Source: an uncultured Parvularculaceae bacterium (GTDB lineage: Bacteria > Pseudomonadota > Alphaproteobacteria > Caulobacterales > Parvularculaceae). From it: a stretch of 58,693 nucleotides of DNA. Within the stretch, counting starts at the first letter, position 1; every line of letters begins with the position of its first letter. The notes beneath the pieces were generated by a model that saw only the letters and a program-made list of their open reading frames with translations, did not search any database and was not told the origin of the DNA. The stretch is taken from NCBI GenBank assembly GCA_913055785.1, contig CAJXLJ010000018.1, positions 1 to 58,693 of the forward strand, in the 5' to 3' direction. The position numbers and the translations under genes were made by a program. Positions 1 through 8,224 of this stretch are shown here, in pieces.

Positions 1-819
1 GTTGCGCTTGTGCGGCATCGCCGAGGAGCCCTTCTGGCCCTTGGAGAAATATTCTTCGACTTCGAGCACTTCCGAGCGCTGGAGATGGCGGATCTCAACG
101 GCCAGCCGCTCGACCGATGAGGCGATGACGCCGAGGGCGGCGAAAAACGCCGCATGCCGGTCGCGCGGAATGACTTGCGTCGAGACCGGTTCGATGGCGA
201 GACCCATCTGTTCCGCGACATAGGCCTCAACCGACGGATCGATGTTGGCGAAGGTGCCGACCGCGCCCGAAATCGCGCAAACGGCGATCTCCGAACGGGC
301 GGCCTCGAGGCGTTTCCGGCCCCGCTCGAACTCTGCATAAAATCCGGCGAGCTTCACCCCGAAAGTGGTCGGCTCGGCGTGGATGCCGTGGCTGCGCCCG
401 ACGCAGACATCGTTCTTGTGTTCGAAGGCGCGTTTCTTAAGCGCCGCCAGCACGCGGTCCATGCCGGCGAGAAGCAGGTCGCTCGCGCGCGTCAGCTGCA
501 CGGATAGACAGGTGTCGAGCACATCCGACGACGTCATGCCCTGATGAACGAAACGCGCCTCCGGCCCCACCAGTTCAGCGAGATGGGTGAGGAACGCGAT
601 CACATCGTGTTTGACCTCGCGTTCGATCTCGTCGACGCGGTCCGCGTCGAATTTCGCGTTCCGGCCTTTTTTCCAGACCGTCGCGGCGGCGTCTTCAGGG
701 ATAACGCCAAGCTTCGCCTGCTGCGTGGCGGCGTGAGCTTCGATCTCGAACCAGATTTTGTATTTCGTCTCCGGCGACCAGATGTCGGTCATCTCGGCCC
801 TTGCATAGCGGGGGATCAT
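1..819 (-). CDS. purB: Adenylosuccinate lyase, 3' part cut by window edge
   Basis: PurB cleaves SAICAR and adenylosuccinate in purine synthesis. The reverse-strand frame is open from ATG at 819 to base 1 (273 codons). It starts MIPRYARAEMTDIWSPETKY, contains the QGMTSSDVLDT stretch of the family, and ends on the fumarase/lyase signature GSSAMPHKRN, so the catalytic loop is just inside the window and roughly the last third of the protein is missing. A GGAG eight bases before the ATG supports this start. It lies downstream of the OmpA-like and 67-residue genes in the same direction. Together with purL at the other end of the window it is one of two purine genes here. Very confident call. Confidence 0.95.
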   Translation of the reverse strand, partial: MIPRYARAEMTDIWSPETKYKIWFEIEAHAATQQAKLGVIPEDAAATVWKKGRNAKFDADRVDEIEREVKHDVIAFLTHLAELVGPEARFVHQGMTSSDVLDTCLSVQLTRASDLLLAGMDRVLAALKKRAFEHKNDVCVGRSHGIHAEPTTFGVKLAGFYAEFERGRKRLEAARSEIAVCAISGAVGTFANIDPSVEAYVAEQMGLAIEPVSTQVIPRDRHAAFFAALGVIASSVERLAVEIRHLQRSEVLEVEEYFSKGQKGSSAMPHKRN

Positions 820-858
820 CGCGCGTCTCCATCACTCTCGCCGCCAGTCGCGCGAACG

Positions 859-1062
859 CTAGCGGTTGTCTTCACCATCAAAATCCGTTTCCGGCTCGGG
901 CGCTGGAACAGCGAAATCGTCCTCAAGGCTGCCCATGACGGGCTCTTCCGGCTCAAGTCCCGCCGGCCGCTTCCGTCCGCCCCATATCCACCATCCGATG
1001 GCGAGCCCTGTCGCGAAAGCGAAAAGCAGCAAAAACCACATATGAGCGGCAAGCCAAAGCAT
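859..1062 (-). CDS. Small single-pass membrane protein, unknown function
   Basis: A 67-residue protein with one hydrophobic segment (about residues 2-27, rich in Leu, Phe and Trp), then a short basic GGRKRP stretch and an acidic, Pro/Glu/Asp-rich tail. This suggests an N-terminal membrane anchor with a cytoplasmic charged tail. It sits 12 bases after the OmpA-domain gene and 39 bases before purB, all on the minus strand, so a shared transcript is likely. An overlapping alternative frame (816-1052) has no protein-like features and was discarded. I do not recognise a family; the pairing with an OmpA-domain protein hints at an envelope role, which is inference. Confidence 0.6.
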   Translation of the reverse strand: MLWLAAHMWFLLLFAFATGLAIGWWIWGGRKRPAGLEPEEPVMGSLEDDFAVPAPEPETDFDGEDNR

Positions 1063-1074
1063 TTTCTGTCCCGT

Positions 1075-2295
1075 CTACTCCTGTTCGGCCGGCATCAGTT
1101 CAAACTCAATGCGCCGATTCTGGGCCCGTCCCGCTTCGGTGCCGTTATCGCCGACCGGCTCGATCTCGCCGGCGCCGCTGGTCCGGAGCCGCGTGACTTC
1201 AACTCCTGCATCCGCGAGGAAGGCTGCAACTGCTTCGGCGCGTTCGAGGCTCAAGCGCTGATTGCGGCGCGAATCGCCGCGGGAATCGGTGTGGCCGGTG
1301 ATGGCGAGGGTGTATTGCGGGCAAACCAGAAGGACGGTTGCAAGAGACCGCAAAGCGTCTTCCGTGGGCTCGTCAAGCGCGGCGCGCGACGTGTCGAATG
1401 AAATATCGACGCCGTCCAGCGCGACTTCGAGACGGGGGCGGCAGTCGTCGATCATCGGTTCCGGCGTGGGGGGCGCCGCTGTCGTCACCTCGGCGACGGC
1501 CTCTTCGCCAGCCGTGGCTTCCAGCGCGGACGTTGGCGCTTCCTCTTCGAAGCTCTCGTCAGTTTCCGTTTCCAACGGACTGGCGGCGGAAGCGGGCGCT
1601 TTGATGCGGACTTCCGAAGTCCCAGTAACGCCCCCGTCGAGCCTTTCCATGTAATCGCGCACCGCCGCGGCGCGCAGTTCGTCCGCCGCGACGCCGTTGA
1701 TGGAAAATTGCGCGCCTCTGGCGTCGACCTTACCTGCTTCAAGTTGCGCCAGCGCCTGAAGGCTTGCAGACACCGCCGCAAGCCAGGCGTCTTCAGGCGG
1801 CCCGCCGGAAGCAAGTTGAAGCTCGCCGGCAATGCGCCTGCCCGGGAACCGCATCGCAGCAAGCTGAAGCACGGCGTCGCGCGCCGGCTGGCTCGGCGCA
1901 TAGCCGGAAAGAGAAAGGTCGCCGCCTTCATGCTCGGCGGCCCAGATAAAGGGATCGGCAGGCGGCGGGCCTTCAACAACCGAAACGCCAGAAGCGTCGA
2001 CGCTGGTGATCCCGCCGAAGACAGGGCCGCCGGGACCGGCGGCGCTTGCAAGTTCGGTTTTGAGTTTGGCGAGGGCGTCCGCCGACGGCGCCTCGCCGCG
2101 AACAACAATCTTTTGGCCTTCGAGAGAAACCTGCGCCCATGGCGCATCGGCTTCTGCAATAGCGGCGTCGGTTTTCGCCCAGAGCGCATCGCGCGCCGAC
2201 GCCGCCGAGCCCGGCAGGCGGCCCTGATTGATGCTCAGAACGCCGATGGCGGCGATGATCGCGACACCGAACAGAAGTTTAAAAAAACCGGCCAT
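1075..2295 (-). CDS. OmpA-family (peptidoglycan-binding) envelope protein
   Basis: A 406-residue protein with an N-terminal hydrophobic anchor (about residues 4-22), a middle region that looks like repeated BON-type alpha/beta units (for example VSLEGQKIVVRGEAPSADAL), an acidic Ala/Glu-rich linker near residues 235-280, and a C-terminal OmpA domain from about residue 290. The domain shows ITGHTDSRGD, then RLSLERAEAV and GRAQNRRIEFEL, the usual peptidoglycan-contact pattern. It probably links inner membrane or periplasm to the cell wall. A GTG one codon upstream (2298) is an alternative start; ATG at 2295 is preferred. It is not an outer-membrane barrel OmpA, because no barrel precedes the domain. 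Confidence 0.85.
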   Translation of the reverse strand: MAGFFKLLFGVAIIAAIGVLSINQGRLPGSAASARDALWAKTDAAIAEADAPWAQVSLEGQKIVVRGEAPSADALAKLKTELASAAGPGGPVFGGITSVDASGVSVVEGPPPADPFIWAAEHEGGDLSLSGYAPSQPARDAVLQLAAMRFPGRRIAGELQLASGGPPEDAWLAAVSASLQALAQLEAGKVDARGAQFSINGVAADELRAAAVRDYMERLDGGVTGTSEVRIKAPASAASPLETETDESFEEEAPTSALEATAGEEAVAEVTTAAPPTPEPMIDDCRPRLEVALDGVDISFDTSRAALDEPTEDALRSLATVLLVCPQYTLAITGHTDSRGDSRRNQRLSLERAEAVAAFLADAGVEVTRLRTSGAGEIEPVGDNGTEAGRAQNRRIEFELMPAEQE

Positions 2296-2319
2296 CACTC
2301 TCGATTAGCGCCGTTCGCC

Positions 2320-3354
2320 TCACCACTCCAGTATCACCTTGCCGGACTGGCCCGAGCGCATGATGTCGAAGCCTTTCTGGTAGTCCTCGATGGAAAAGCT
2401 GTGGGTGAGGATCGGCGTCAGGTCGAGCCCGGCCTGCAGCATCGCGCCCATCTTGTACCAGGTCTCGAACATGCGCCGCCCGTAAATGCCTTTGATCTCA
2501 AGCCCTTTGAAGATCACCTTGTCCCAGTCGATCCCGGCGCCGTTGGGCATGATCCCGAGCATGGCGACCTTGCCGCCGTGATTCATGGTTTCGAGCATGG
2601 CCTGGAAGGCGCTCGGGACACCCGACATTTCAAGGCCAACATCGAAGCCTTCGGTCATCTTGAGGTCGCTCATCACATCCTTGAGCGAGTCGCTGGCGAC
2701 ATTGACCGTGCGGGTCGCACCCATCTTTCTGGCGAGATCGAGGCGGTAATCGTTGACGTCAGTGACGACCACATGACGCGCGCCGACGAATTTCGCGATC
2801 GCCGCCGCCATGATGCCGATCGGCCCGGCGCCGGTGATCAGGACATCCTCGCCGACGAGATCGAAGGCGAGGGCGGTATGCGTCGCGTTACCGTAAGGAT
2901 CGAAGATCGCGCCGAGTTCGTCGGAGATATCGTCAGGCAGTTTGTAGACATTGAAGGCGGGGACGGCGACATATTCCGCGAACGAGCCCGGCCGGTTGAC
3001 GCCGACGCCGACCGTATTGCGGCAGAGATGGCGCTTGCCGGCGCGGCAGTTGCGGCAATAACCGCAGGTGACATGGCCTTCGGCGGAAACCCGGTCGCCG
3101 ATCTTGAAGGTCGCGTGTTCGGGATGAACTTCCGACCCGATCTCGACGACTTCGCCGGAGAACTCATGACCCACGGTCATCGGCACGGGGATCGTCTTTT
3201 GCGCCCAGTCGTCCCAGTTATAGATGTGAACGTCAGTGCCGCAGATCGCCGAGCGTTTGACCTTGATCAGGACGTCGTTCGGGCCGATTTCCGGCCGCGT
3301 CGTATCGAGCATCCAGATGCCTTCTTCAGGCTTTGCTTTCATCAGGGCTTTCAT
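2320..3354 (-). CDS. tdh: L-threonine 3-dehydrogenase
   Basis: Tdh oxidises L-threonine to 2-amino-3-ketobutyrate with NAD+; Kbl (3909-5111) then splits that product with CoA to glycine and acetyl-CoA. The 344 residues match the family length. Visible motifs are the catalytic zinc Cys in [14 protein letters not shown], the VGHEFSGE pair, the structural zinc cluster [15 protein letters not shown], and the Rossmann stretch [12 protein letters not shown]. Its start overlaps the stop of the upstream orphan gene as ATGA (3351-3354), which indicates translational coupling. In most bacteria tdh directly follows kbl; here a secreted protein gene lies between them. Confidence 0.96.
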   Translation of the reverse strand: MKALMKAKPEEGIWMLDTTRPEIGPNDVLIKVKRSAICGTDVHIYNWDDWAQKTIPVPMTVGHEFSGEVVEIGSEVHPEHATFKIGDRVSAEGHVTCGYCRNCRAGKRHLCRNTVGVGVNRPGSFAEYVAVPAFNVYKLPDDISDELGAIFDPYGNATHTALAFDLVGEDVLITGAGPIGIMAAAIAKFVGARHVVVTDVNDYRLDLARKMGATRTVNVASDSLKDVMSDLKMTEGFDVGLEMSGVPSAFQAMLETMNHGGKVAMLGIMPNGAGIDWDKVIFKGLEIKGIYGRRMFETWYKMGAMLQAGLDLTPILTHSFSIEDYQKGFDIMRSGQSGKVILEW

Positions 3355-3908
3355 GGCAGTTCTCTTTTGGCGATTTCGTTATTGATTTGCGATTGTAGCA
3401 TATCGACATCCACCCAATATTTCGCAATGCGTTGAAGCGTAGCCTCGGAAGGGTCTTCGTAATAGCTATGATAGAGTTCGTCGCACATACGATGAAAGCA
3501 GAGGTCCAGCCCAGAGAAATCAGTGTCGTAATATACGCGATTATCCGGCGTGCTTTTTTCGTAGTCCACCGCATTGGCGCATTTCATAGCGCCTGAATCG
3601 ACCCGGAGCATGCATTTAAACTGCCGCAAATTCTCGTTTGCGTCAGTGAGTTGCCCGAGAAAATATTGCGACTTGGCGATAAAGAAAAATGGTTCGTAAT
3701 TGGGCGCTTCGAAAAGCCTGACAGTGCTCAATTCTTGAAACGCTATGAGGGCTTCAGCATAACGTTCTGCTTCTATGAGAGCGTTTGCATCGTCCAGTTG
3801 CTGGTCATATTCATCGTAGTCCAGATACGGTCCCTCCTGCGCCCAAGCATTTGCTGTGAGCAGTGCGGAGCAAAGAACCAATAGACTGAGAACTTTCGTT
3901 GCCAGCAT
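3351..3908 (-). CDS. Secreted orphan protein inserted between kbl and tdh
   Basis: A 185-residue protein with a clear signal peptide (hydrophobic to about residue 22, cleavage likely after ANAWA). The mature part is acidic and helical, with a TPR-like stretch near residues 35-95 ([18 protein letters not shown], then [14 protein letters not shown]), and five Cys in the second half that could pair in the periplasm. The ATG directly follows the kbl stop (TAGATG, no gap) and its stop overlaps the tdh ATG. Its DNA is AT-rich: hand count of 3361-3600 gives 111 G+C in 240, about 46 percent, against about 70 percent in a 60-base sample of kbl. This suggests later acquisition. I recognise no family. 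Confidence 0.8.
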   Translation of the reverse strand: MLATKVLSLLVLCSALLTANAWAQEGPYLDYDEYDQQLDDANALIEAERYAEALIAFQELSTVRLFEAPNYEPFFFIAKSQYFLGQLTDANENLRQFKCMLRVDSGAMKCANAVDYEKSTPDNRVYYDTDFSGLDLCFHRMCDELYHSYYEDPSEATLQRIAKYWVDVDMLQSQINNEIAKRELP

Positions 3909-5111
3909 CTATATCACGCCCAACTCTTTCCCGACCTTTGCGAAGGCCGCCGCGGCGCGGTCGACTTGTTCGTCTGAATGTCCCGCACACATCTGGGTTC
4001 GGATGCGTGCAAGACCCTTCGGCACGACCGGGTATGAGAAGGCGGTGACGTAAACTCCTTCGTCCATCAGCGCCGCCGCCATTTCACCGGCTTTCTTGGC
4101 GTCGCCGATCATCACCGGGATGATCGGGTGTTCGCCCGGAAGAAGATCGAAACCGGCTTCCGTCATCTGCGCGCGGAAACGCTCGGCGTTGCGGAAGAGC
4201 TGTTTGCGAAGGCCGTCGCCATTGCGGATCAGTTCGAAGGTTTTCATCGACGCGCCGAGCAGCGCCGGCGTCAGCGCATTCGAAAAGAGATAAGGCCGGG
4301 CGCGGTTGCGCAACAAGTGAACCACATTCGCTGAAGCGCAGATATAACCGCCCATGCCGCCGCCGAGCGCCTTGCCGAGGGTGCCGGTGAGAATGTCGAC
4401 GCGTTCCGCGACGCCGCAATGGGTGGGCGTGCCCTTGCCGCCCGGCCCCATGAAGCCGGTCGAATGCGCATCGTCGACCATGACGAGCGCGCCATATGTG
4501 TCGGCGAGCGCGCAGATCTCGTCGAGCTTCGCAATATAGCCGTCCATGGAAAAGACGCCGTCGGTGACGATCAGTTTCGTGCGCGCGCCATCGGCGTCCG
4601 CCTGCTTCAGTTGGGTCTCGAGATCGCTCATGTCAGAATTGGCGTAGCGATAGCGCTTCGCCTTGCACAGGCGCACGCCGTCGATGATCGAGGCGTGATT
4701 GAGCGCGTCGGAAATGATCGCGTCTTCCGCCTCGAGGAGCGGCTCGAAGACGCCGCCATTGGCGTCGAAACAGGCGGCGAAGAGAATGGAGTCTTCATAG
4801 CCGAGGAAATCGGCGATTTCCTTTTCGAGCCGGCGGTGGAGATCGGTGGTGCCGCAGATGAACCGCACCGACGCCATGCCATAGCCGTGCGTCTCCATGG
4901 TCGCCTTGGCGGCGTCGACGAGGTCGGCGTTGTCGGCGAGGCCGAGATAGTTGTTGGCGCAGAAATTCAAGACGCGCACCGTTTCGCCGTTATGGACGAC
5001 GTCGATTTCAGGGCCCTGGGCCGAGGTGATCTGGCGTTCGTTCTTTTCAAGGCCCTGTTCGCGAATGTCGGCGAGCACAGCATCGATCCGGGCGTAGAAT
5101 TCCTCGCGCAT
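3909..5111 (-). CDS. kbl: Glycine C-acetyltransferase (2-amino-3-ketobutyrate CoA ligase)
   Basis: A PLP enzyme of the alpha-oxoamine synthase family that converts 2-amino-3-ketobutyrate plus CoA to glycine and acetyl-CoA. The 400 residues are full length. It shows NFCANNYLGLADN near the N terminus, VMVDDAHSTGFMG (PLP-contact Asp and His) and the Schiff-base lysine region TGTLGKALGGGMGGY. An AGAGGAG ribosome site lies three bases before the ATG. It is first in the minus-strand run kbl, orphan, tdh. The functional partner is Tdh. Confidence 0.96.
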   Translation of the reverse strand: MREEFYARIDAVLADIREQGLEKNERQITSAQGPEIDVVHNGETVRVLNFCANNYLGLADNADLVDAAKATMETHGYGMASVRFICGTTDLHRRLEKEIADFLGYEDSILFAACFDANGGVFEPLLEAEDAIISDALNHASIIDGVRLCKAKRYRYANSDMSDLETQLKQADADGARTKLIVTDGVFSMDGYIAKLDEICALADTYGALVMVDDAHSTGFMGPGGKGTPTHCGVAERVDILTGTLGKALGGGMGGYICASANVVHLLRNRARPYLFSNALTPALLGASMKTFELIRNGDGLRKQLFRNAERFRAQMTEAGFDLLPGEHPIIPVMIGDAKKAGEMAAALMDEGVYVTAFSYPVVPKGLARIRTQMCAGHSDEQVDRAAAAFAKVGKELGVI

Positions 5112-5186
5112 GGAGCTCCTCTTGTCGGCGGGTTTTCGCCCATGGTTTGGCAGCGGGCGGGGCGGGCGTCAATCGCCGGAAAAGGC

Positions 5187-5996
5187 TCAGGCTTTGTGGC
5201 GCGCGCCCCTGGCCGGCGGCGTTTCCGGGGCGCCGGCGAAGCACTGGGCGGTTTCCATCCAGCGCATGGCGGCGGGCCCCCGGGTTTCGAGCCCGGTGTC
5301 GGCGATATTGCGGGTTTGCGTGACGATCCGGGCGAAGTCGACGGCGGCGCCGTCGACCCTGTTGTCTTCCTGGGGGGCGTTCCATTCCCATACCGCGCCG
5401 GAAGGGGCGGCGAGGCGCACATAAGGCTTCGGCTGGGGCGGCTCTTCCCCGCGATTGCGGAAGGTCCAGCTATAGGTCGTAACGCCCAGATGACAGATGT
5501 TCTTTATACGGTCTTTTTCCTCTCGTTCGAGGCCGAGCACATCGAAAACTTCCTGTCCGTGCGCCCATGTTTCCATCTGACGGGCGATGATGCAGGCCCT
5601 GGCGCTCATATCCGGGCCGACCCAGCCGAGGCGGGCGTCGGGGGCGGCGCTATTATAAGAAGCGGCTAGCGCCGGATAGGTCTCGCGCCATTTTTCATAG
5701 AGCGCTTTTCCAGCGAGCCCGTTCTGGGTCTCGTTGAGCCATTCGCGTTGAGTTTGAGGATGGCTCTTGCCGTTCATAAAACCGGCGGCGACCTGTTTCA
5801 GAAAATCCTGAAACGCTTCTCGAGACTGCAATGTCAGCGCTGCCGCATGGTTCCACAAATAAAGATGAGCGATGACGTCTTCGATGGTCCAGCCCTTGAA
5901 GAGCGTAACGGTTTGAAACGCCGTATCAGCCGCGTTATCCAGTATCGCCGCTAATGCTTCGCTTTCATCATGAAAGTCGTCAGCTTCAGTAATCAT
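5187..5996 (-). CDS. TIGR03084-type metal-binding protein (DinB/maleylpyruvate-isomerase fold)
   Basis: A 269-residue soluble protein resembling the TIGR03084 group within the DinB/mycothiol-dependent maleylpyruvate isomerase superfamily. Support is the N-terminal four-helix pattern with FKGWTIEDVIAHLYLWNHAA (first metal His), METWAHGQEVFDVLG (second His on a later helix), and a C-terminal sterol-carrier-like part. Such proteins often sit beside acyl-CoA or terpene degradation genes; the next genes here (6088-11626) are an acyl-CoA carboxylase set on the same strand. No reaction is known to me for this group. Family fairly sure, function open. Confidence 0.7.
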   Translation of the reverse strand: MITEADDFHDESEALAAILDNAADTAFQTVTLFKGWTIEDVIAHLYLWNHAAALTLQSREAFQDFLKQVAAGFMNGKSHPQTQREWLNETQNGLAGKALYEKWRETYPALAASYNSAAPDARLGWVGPDMSARACIIARQMETWAHGQEVFDVLGLEREEKDRIKNICHLGVTTYSWTFRNRGEEPPQPKPYVRLAAPSGAVWEWNAPQEDNRVDGAAVDFARIVTQTRNIADTGLETRGPAAMRWMETAQCFAGAPETPPARGARHKA

Positions 5997-6010
5997 TTAT
6001 ACTGAACCTC

Positions 6011-6079
6011 CGCTCATCCCCACGAAGGCGGGGATCCATGCAGCAATGAAATAGATTCCCGCTTTCGCGGGAATGAGCG
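6011..6079. repeat. dRS3-like palindromic repeat, copy A
   Basis: A 69-base intergenic unit bounded by inverted ends CGCTCAT and ATGAGCG. It holds two small hairpins: CCCC...GGGG on the left and ATTCCCGCTTTCGCGGGAAT on the right. The right half fits ATTCCC-N8-GGGAAT, the form of the dispersed dRS3 repeat known from Neisseria. It lies between the biotin carboxylase stop and the TIGR03084-type gene. A second copy (8116-8187) lies at the other end of the biotin carboxylase gene. Confidence 0.8.
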
Positions 6080-6087
6080 GCTGAGCG

Positions 6088-8097
6088 TTACTCACCTTCG
6101 ATCTCCATCAGCAGCGTATCGGCGGCGACCTGAACGCCCGGCGTCGCGTGAACTGCCGCGACCTTGCCGTCGATTTCGGCGATGAGTTCATGCTGCATTT
6201 TCATGGCTTCAAGAACAGCGAGGCGATCGCCTTTTTGAACAACGTCGCCTTCTTTCGCGAAGAGTTCGATCAGCATGCCGTGCATTGGCGCCGTCACTGC
6301 TCCCGCGCCAGCGGCGTCTTCAGCCGAAACCGCAACGGCGTTGAGATTGACGAGATCGAAATCACGCCCGCCGATGGAAACCTGAATGCGCCCGCCGCCG
6401 GGGCCGTCAGGAAGATTGTAGAGAACGGAAACGGCGCGGTTATCGACCTGGATCTCCGCTGCGTTGCTTGAAACGGTTTTCACCTTTGCGACATGAGCGG
6501 AGTCCTCTGTCTCGATAGAGTAGCGTTCCGGTCTTTCGGTCGGCGCTATTGTAAGCGCATGAACCTCGCCCCGGCATTCGAAACGATACGGGGTCTTGAT
6601 AGTCTCACCGCTCGACCAGTTGAGAAGCGCACGCGGCGCGGAAACGGCTTGCTCAAGAGCCGCCTCCCTCGCGGCGACATGAAGAAGCGCCGAAGCGATG
6701 GCTGCGTCTTCCCTGCTCAATGGCGCCGCCGAAAGGTCGTCCGTGGTGAAGGCTTCCCCGATAAAGGCTGTCGTCGCTTCGCCGTTTACGAAGGCGGGGC
6801 GCTCGAGAGCGTCGATCAGAAACTTGCGATTGGTTGCAACGCCGAAAAGCGCCGTTTCTTTAAGCGCCTCAACGAGCCGCGCTCTGGCGTCTTCACGCGT
6901 TGTCCCATGGGCGATGACTTTCGCGAGCATCGGATCGTAGTAAGGCGAAACTTCGCCGCCGGTCGCAATCCCGGCGTCGATACGTACGCCATCGCCGGAC
7001 GCCGGGCGCCAGAAATCGATCGCGCCGGTGGCGGGCAGAAAATCCTTGCTGACATCTTCCGCGTAAAGCCGCGCTTCGATGGCGTGACCGGTAAGGTTCA
7101 CATCATCCTGCGCGAAGCCGAGCGGTTCGCCGCGGGCGACGCGGATCTGCCATTCGACAAGGTCAAAACCCGTCACCATTTCCGTCACCGGATGCTCGAC
7201 CTGAAGGCGCGTGTTCATTTCAAGAAAATAGAACGCGCCCGATTGATCGAGCAGGAACTCTACGGTTCCCGCGCCGACATAACCAATGTCTTTCGCCGCC
7301 TTTACCGCCGAAGCGCCCATCTTCTCTCGAAGCGCGGCATCGACGGCCGGCGAGGGCGCTTCTTCCAGCACCTTCTGGTGGCGGCGCTGCACCGAGCAGT
7401 CGCGTTCGCCGAGATGGACGACATGCCCGTGGCTGTCGGCGAAAACCTGTATCTCCACATGGCGCGGCCTGATGATGGCGCGCTCTAAAATGAGGTCGCC
7501 AGAGCCGAAGGCGTTTTCCGCTTCGCTGCGGGCGGTCTTGATGGCGGCGGCGAGGTTTTTTTCATCCGTCACAAGGCGCATGCCGCGACCGCCGCCGCCG
7601 GCTGCGGCCTTCACCATGATTGGAAAGCCGACCTTTTGCGCGGCGTCGGTGAGCGCGGCGTCGGACTGATCCTTATCCTGATAGCCCGGCACGCACGGTA
7701 CGCCGGCCTCAATCATCCGGCGTTTTGCTTTCGCCTTGTCGCCCATCAAATCGATGGCGTCGGGCGTGGGGCCGATGAAAATCAGCCCGGCGCCGGCGCA
7801 GGCTTTGGCGAAGCTCGCATTCTCCGAAAGAAAACCGTAACCGGGGTGAACGGCATCCGCGCCGCTTTCCTTTGCAGCCGATAGAATGCGTTCCATGTCG
7901 AGATAGGATTCACCCACAGGCGGCGGACCGATGTGAATGGCTTCGTCCGCCTGTTTCACATGCGGTGCGTTCCTGTCCGCATCCGAATAAACAGCAATTG
8001 TGCGCAATCCCATCGCCTTCGCCGTGCGGATGATGCGGCAGGCGATCTCGCCACGGTTGGCGATTAGGATGGATTGGAAAAAATGCGACTTCGCCAT
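6088..8097 (-). CDS. Acyl-CoA carboxylase biotin carboxylase/BCCP subunit (AtuF/MccA-like)
   Basis: A 669-residue alpha subunit: biotin carboxylase first (ILIANRGEIACRIIRTAKAMG, ATP-grasp loop KAAAGGGGRGMR, catalytic ERDCSVQRRHQK, EMNTRLQVEHPVTE), a linking domain at about 460-590, and a biotinyl domain at the end with the biotin lysine in EAMKMQHEL. It carboxylates its own biotin and passes CO2 to the carboxyltransferase encoded at 8225-9847. The length fits the methylcrotonyl- or geranyl-CoA carboxylase type. The neighbouring DUF1446 gene favours an Atu (acyclic terpene) type, but a methylcrotonyl-CoA or other acyl-CoA substrate cannot be excluded. The gene is flanked on both sides by the same palindromic repeat. 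Confidence 0.9.
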   Translation of the reverse strand: MAKSHFFQSILIANRGEIACRIIRTAKAMGLRTIAVYSDADRNAPHVKQADEAIHIGPPPVGESYLDMERILSAAKESGADAVHPGYGFLSENASFAKACAGAGLIFIGPTPDAIDLMGDKAKAKRRMIEAGVPCVPGYQDKDQSDAALTDAAQKVGFPIMVKAAAGGGGRGMRLVTDEKNLAAAIKTARSEAENAFGSGDLILERAIIRPRHVEIQVFADSHGHVVHLGERDCSVQRRHQKVLEEAPSPAVDAALREKMGASAVKAAKDIGYVGAGTVEFLLDQSGAFYFLEMNTRLQVEHPVTEMVTGFDLVEWQIRVARGEPLGFAQDDVNLTGHAIEARLYAEDVSKDFLPATGAIDFWRPASGDGVRIDAGIATGGEVSPYYDPMLAKVIAHGTTREDARARLVEALKETALFGVATNRKFLIDALERPAFVNGEATTAFIGEAFTTDDLSAAPLSREDAAIASALLHVAAREAALEQAVSAPRALLNWSSGETIKTPYRFECRGEVHALTIAPTERPERYSIETEDSAHVAKVKTVSSNAAEIQVDNRAVSVLYNLPDGPGGGRIQVSIGGRDFDLVNLNAVAVSAEDAAGAGAVTAPMHGMLIELFAKEGDVVQKGDRLAVLEAMKMQHELIAEIDGKVAAVHATPGVQVAADTLLMEIEGE

Positions 8098-8115
8098 GTT
8101 TACAAGCTCAACACC

Positions 8116-8187
8116 CGCTCATCCCCGCGAAAGCGGGGATCCATAGGCTCAACGATTTATGGATTCCCGCTTTCGCGGGAATGAGCG
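8116..8187. repeat. dRS3-like palindromic repeat, copy B
   Basis: A 72-base unit with the same architecture as 6011-6079: CGCTCAT and ATGAGCG ends, left hairpin CCCCGCGAAAGCGGGG, right hairpin ATTCCCGCTTTCGCGGGAAT. It lies between the carboxyltransferase stop and the biotin carboxylase start, so transcripts of the operon carry strong hairpins on both sides of the biotin carboxylase message. Confidence 0.8.
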
Positions 8188-8224
8188 GAGGTTTTATCAA
8201 GACAAGCAGCACTCTAAATCACCT

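Noticed and set aside
816-1052. 78-codon minus-strand frame overlapping the small membrane protein
   Set aside because: The other frame (859-1062) has a proper transmembrane segment and better spacing to its neighbours.
1708-3435. Long open frame on the plus strand across the OmpA-domain and tdh genes
   Set aside because: Antisense to two well-recognised genes; composition is the usual Arg/Gly/Asp-rich mirror of GC-rich coding DNA and no domain is visible.
4419-5669. 416-codon plus-strand open frame over kbl
   Set aside because: Mirror of the kbl and TIGR03084-type genes; no ribosome site and no recognisable motif.
6493-7488. 331-codon plus-strand open frame inside the biotin carboxylase gene
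   Set aside because: Antisense shadow of a strongly conserved enzyme.
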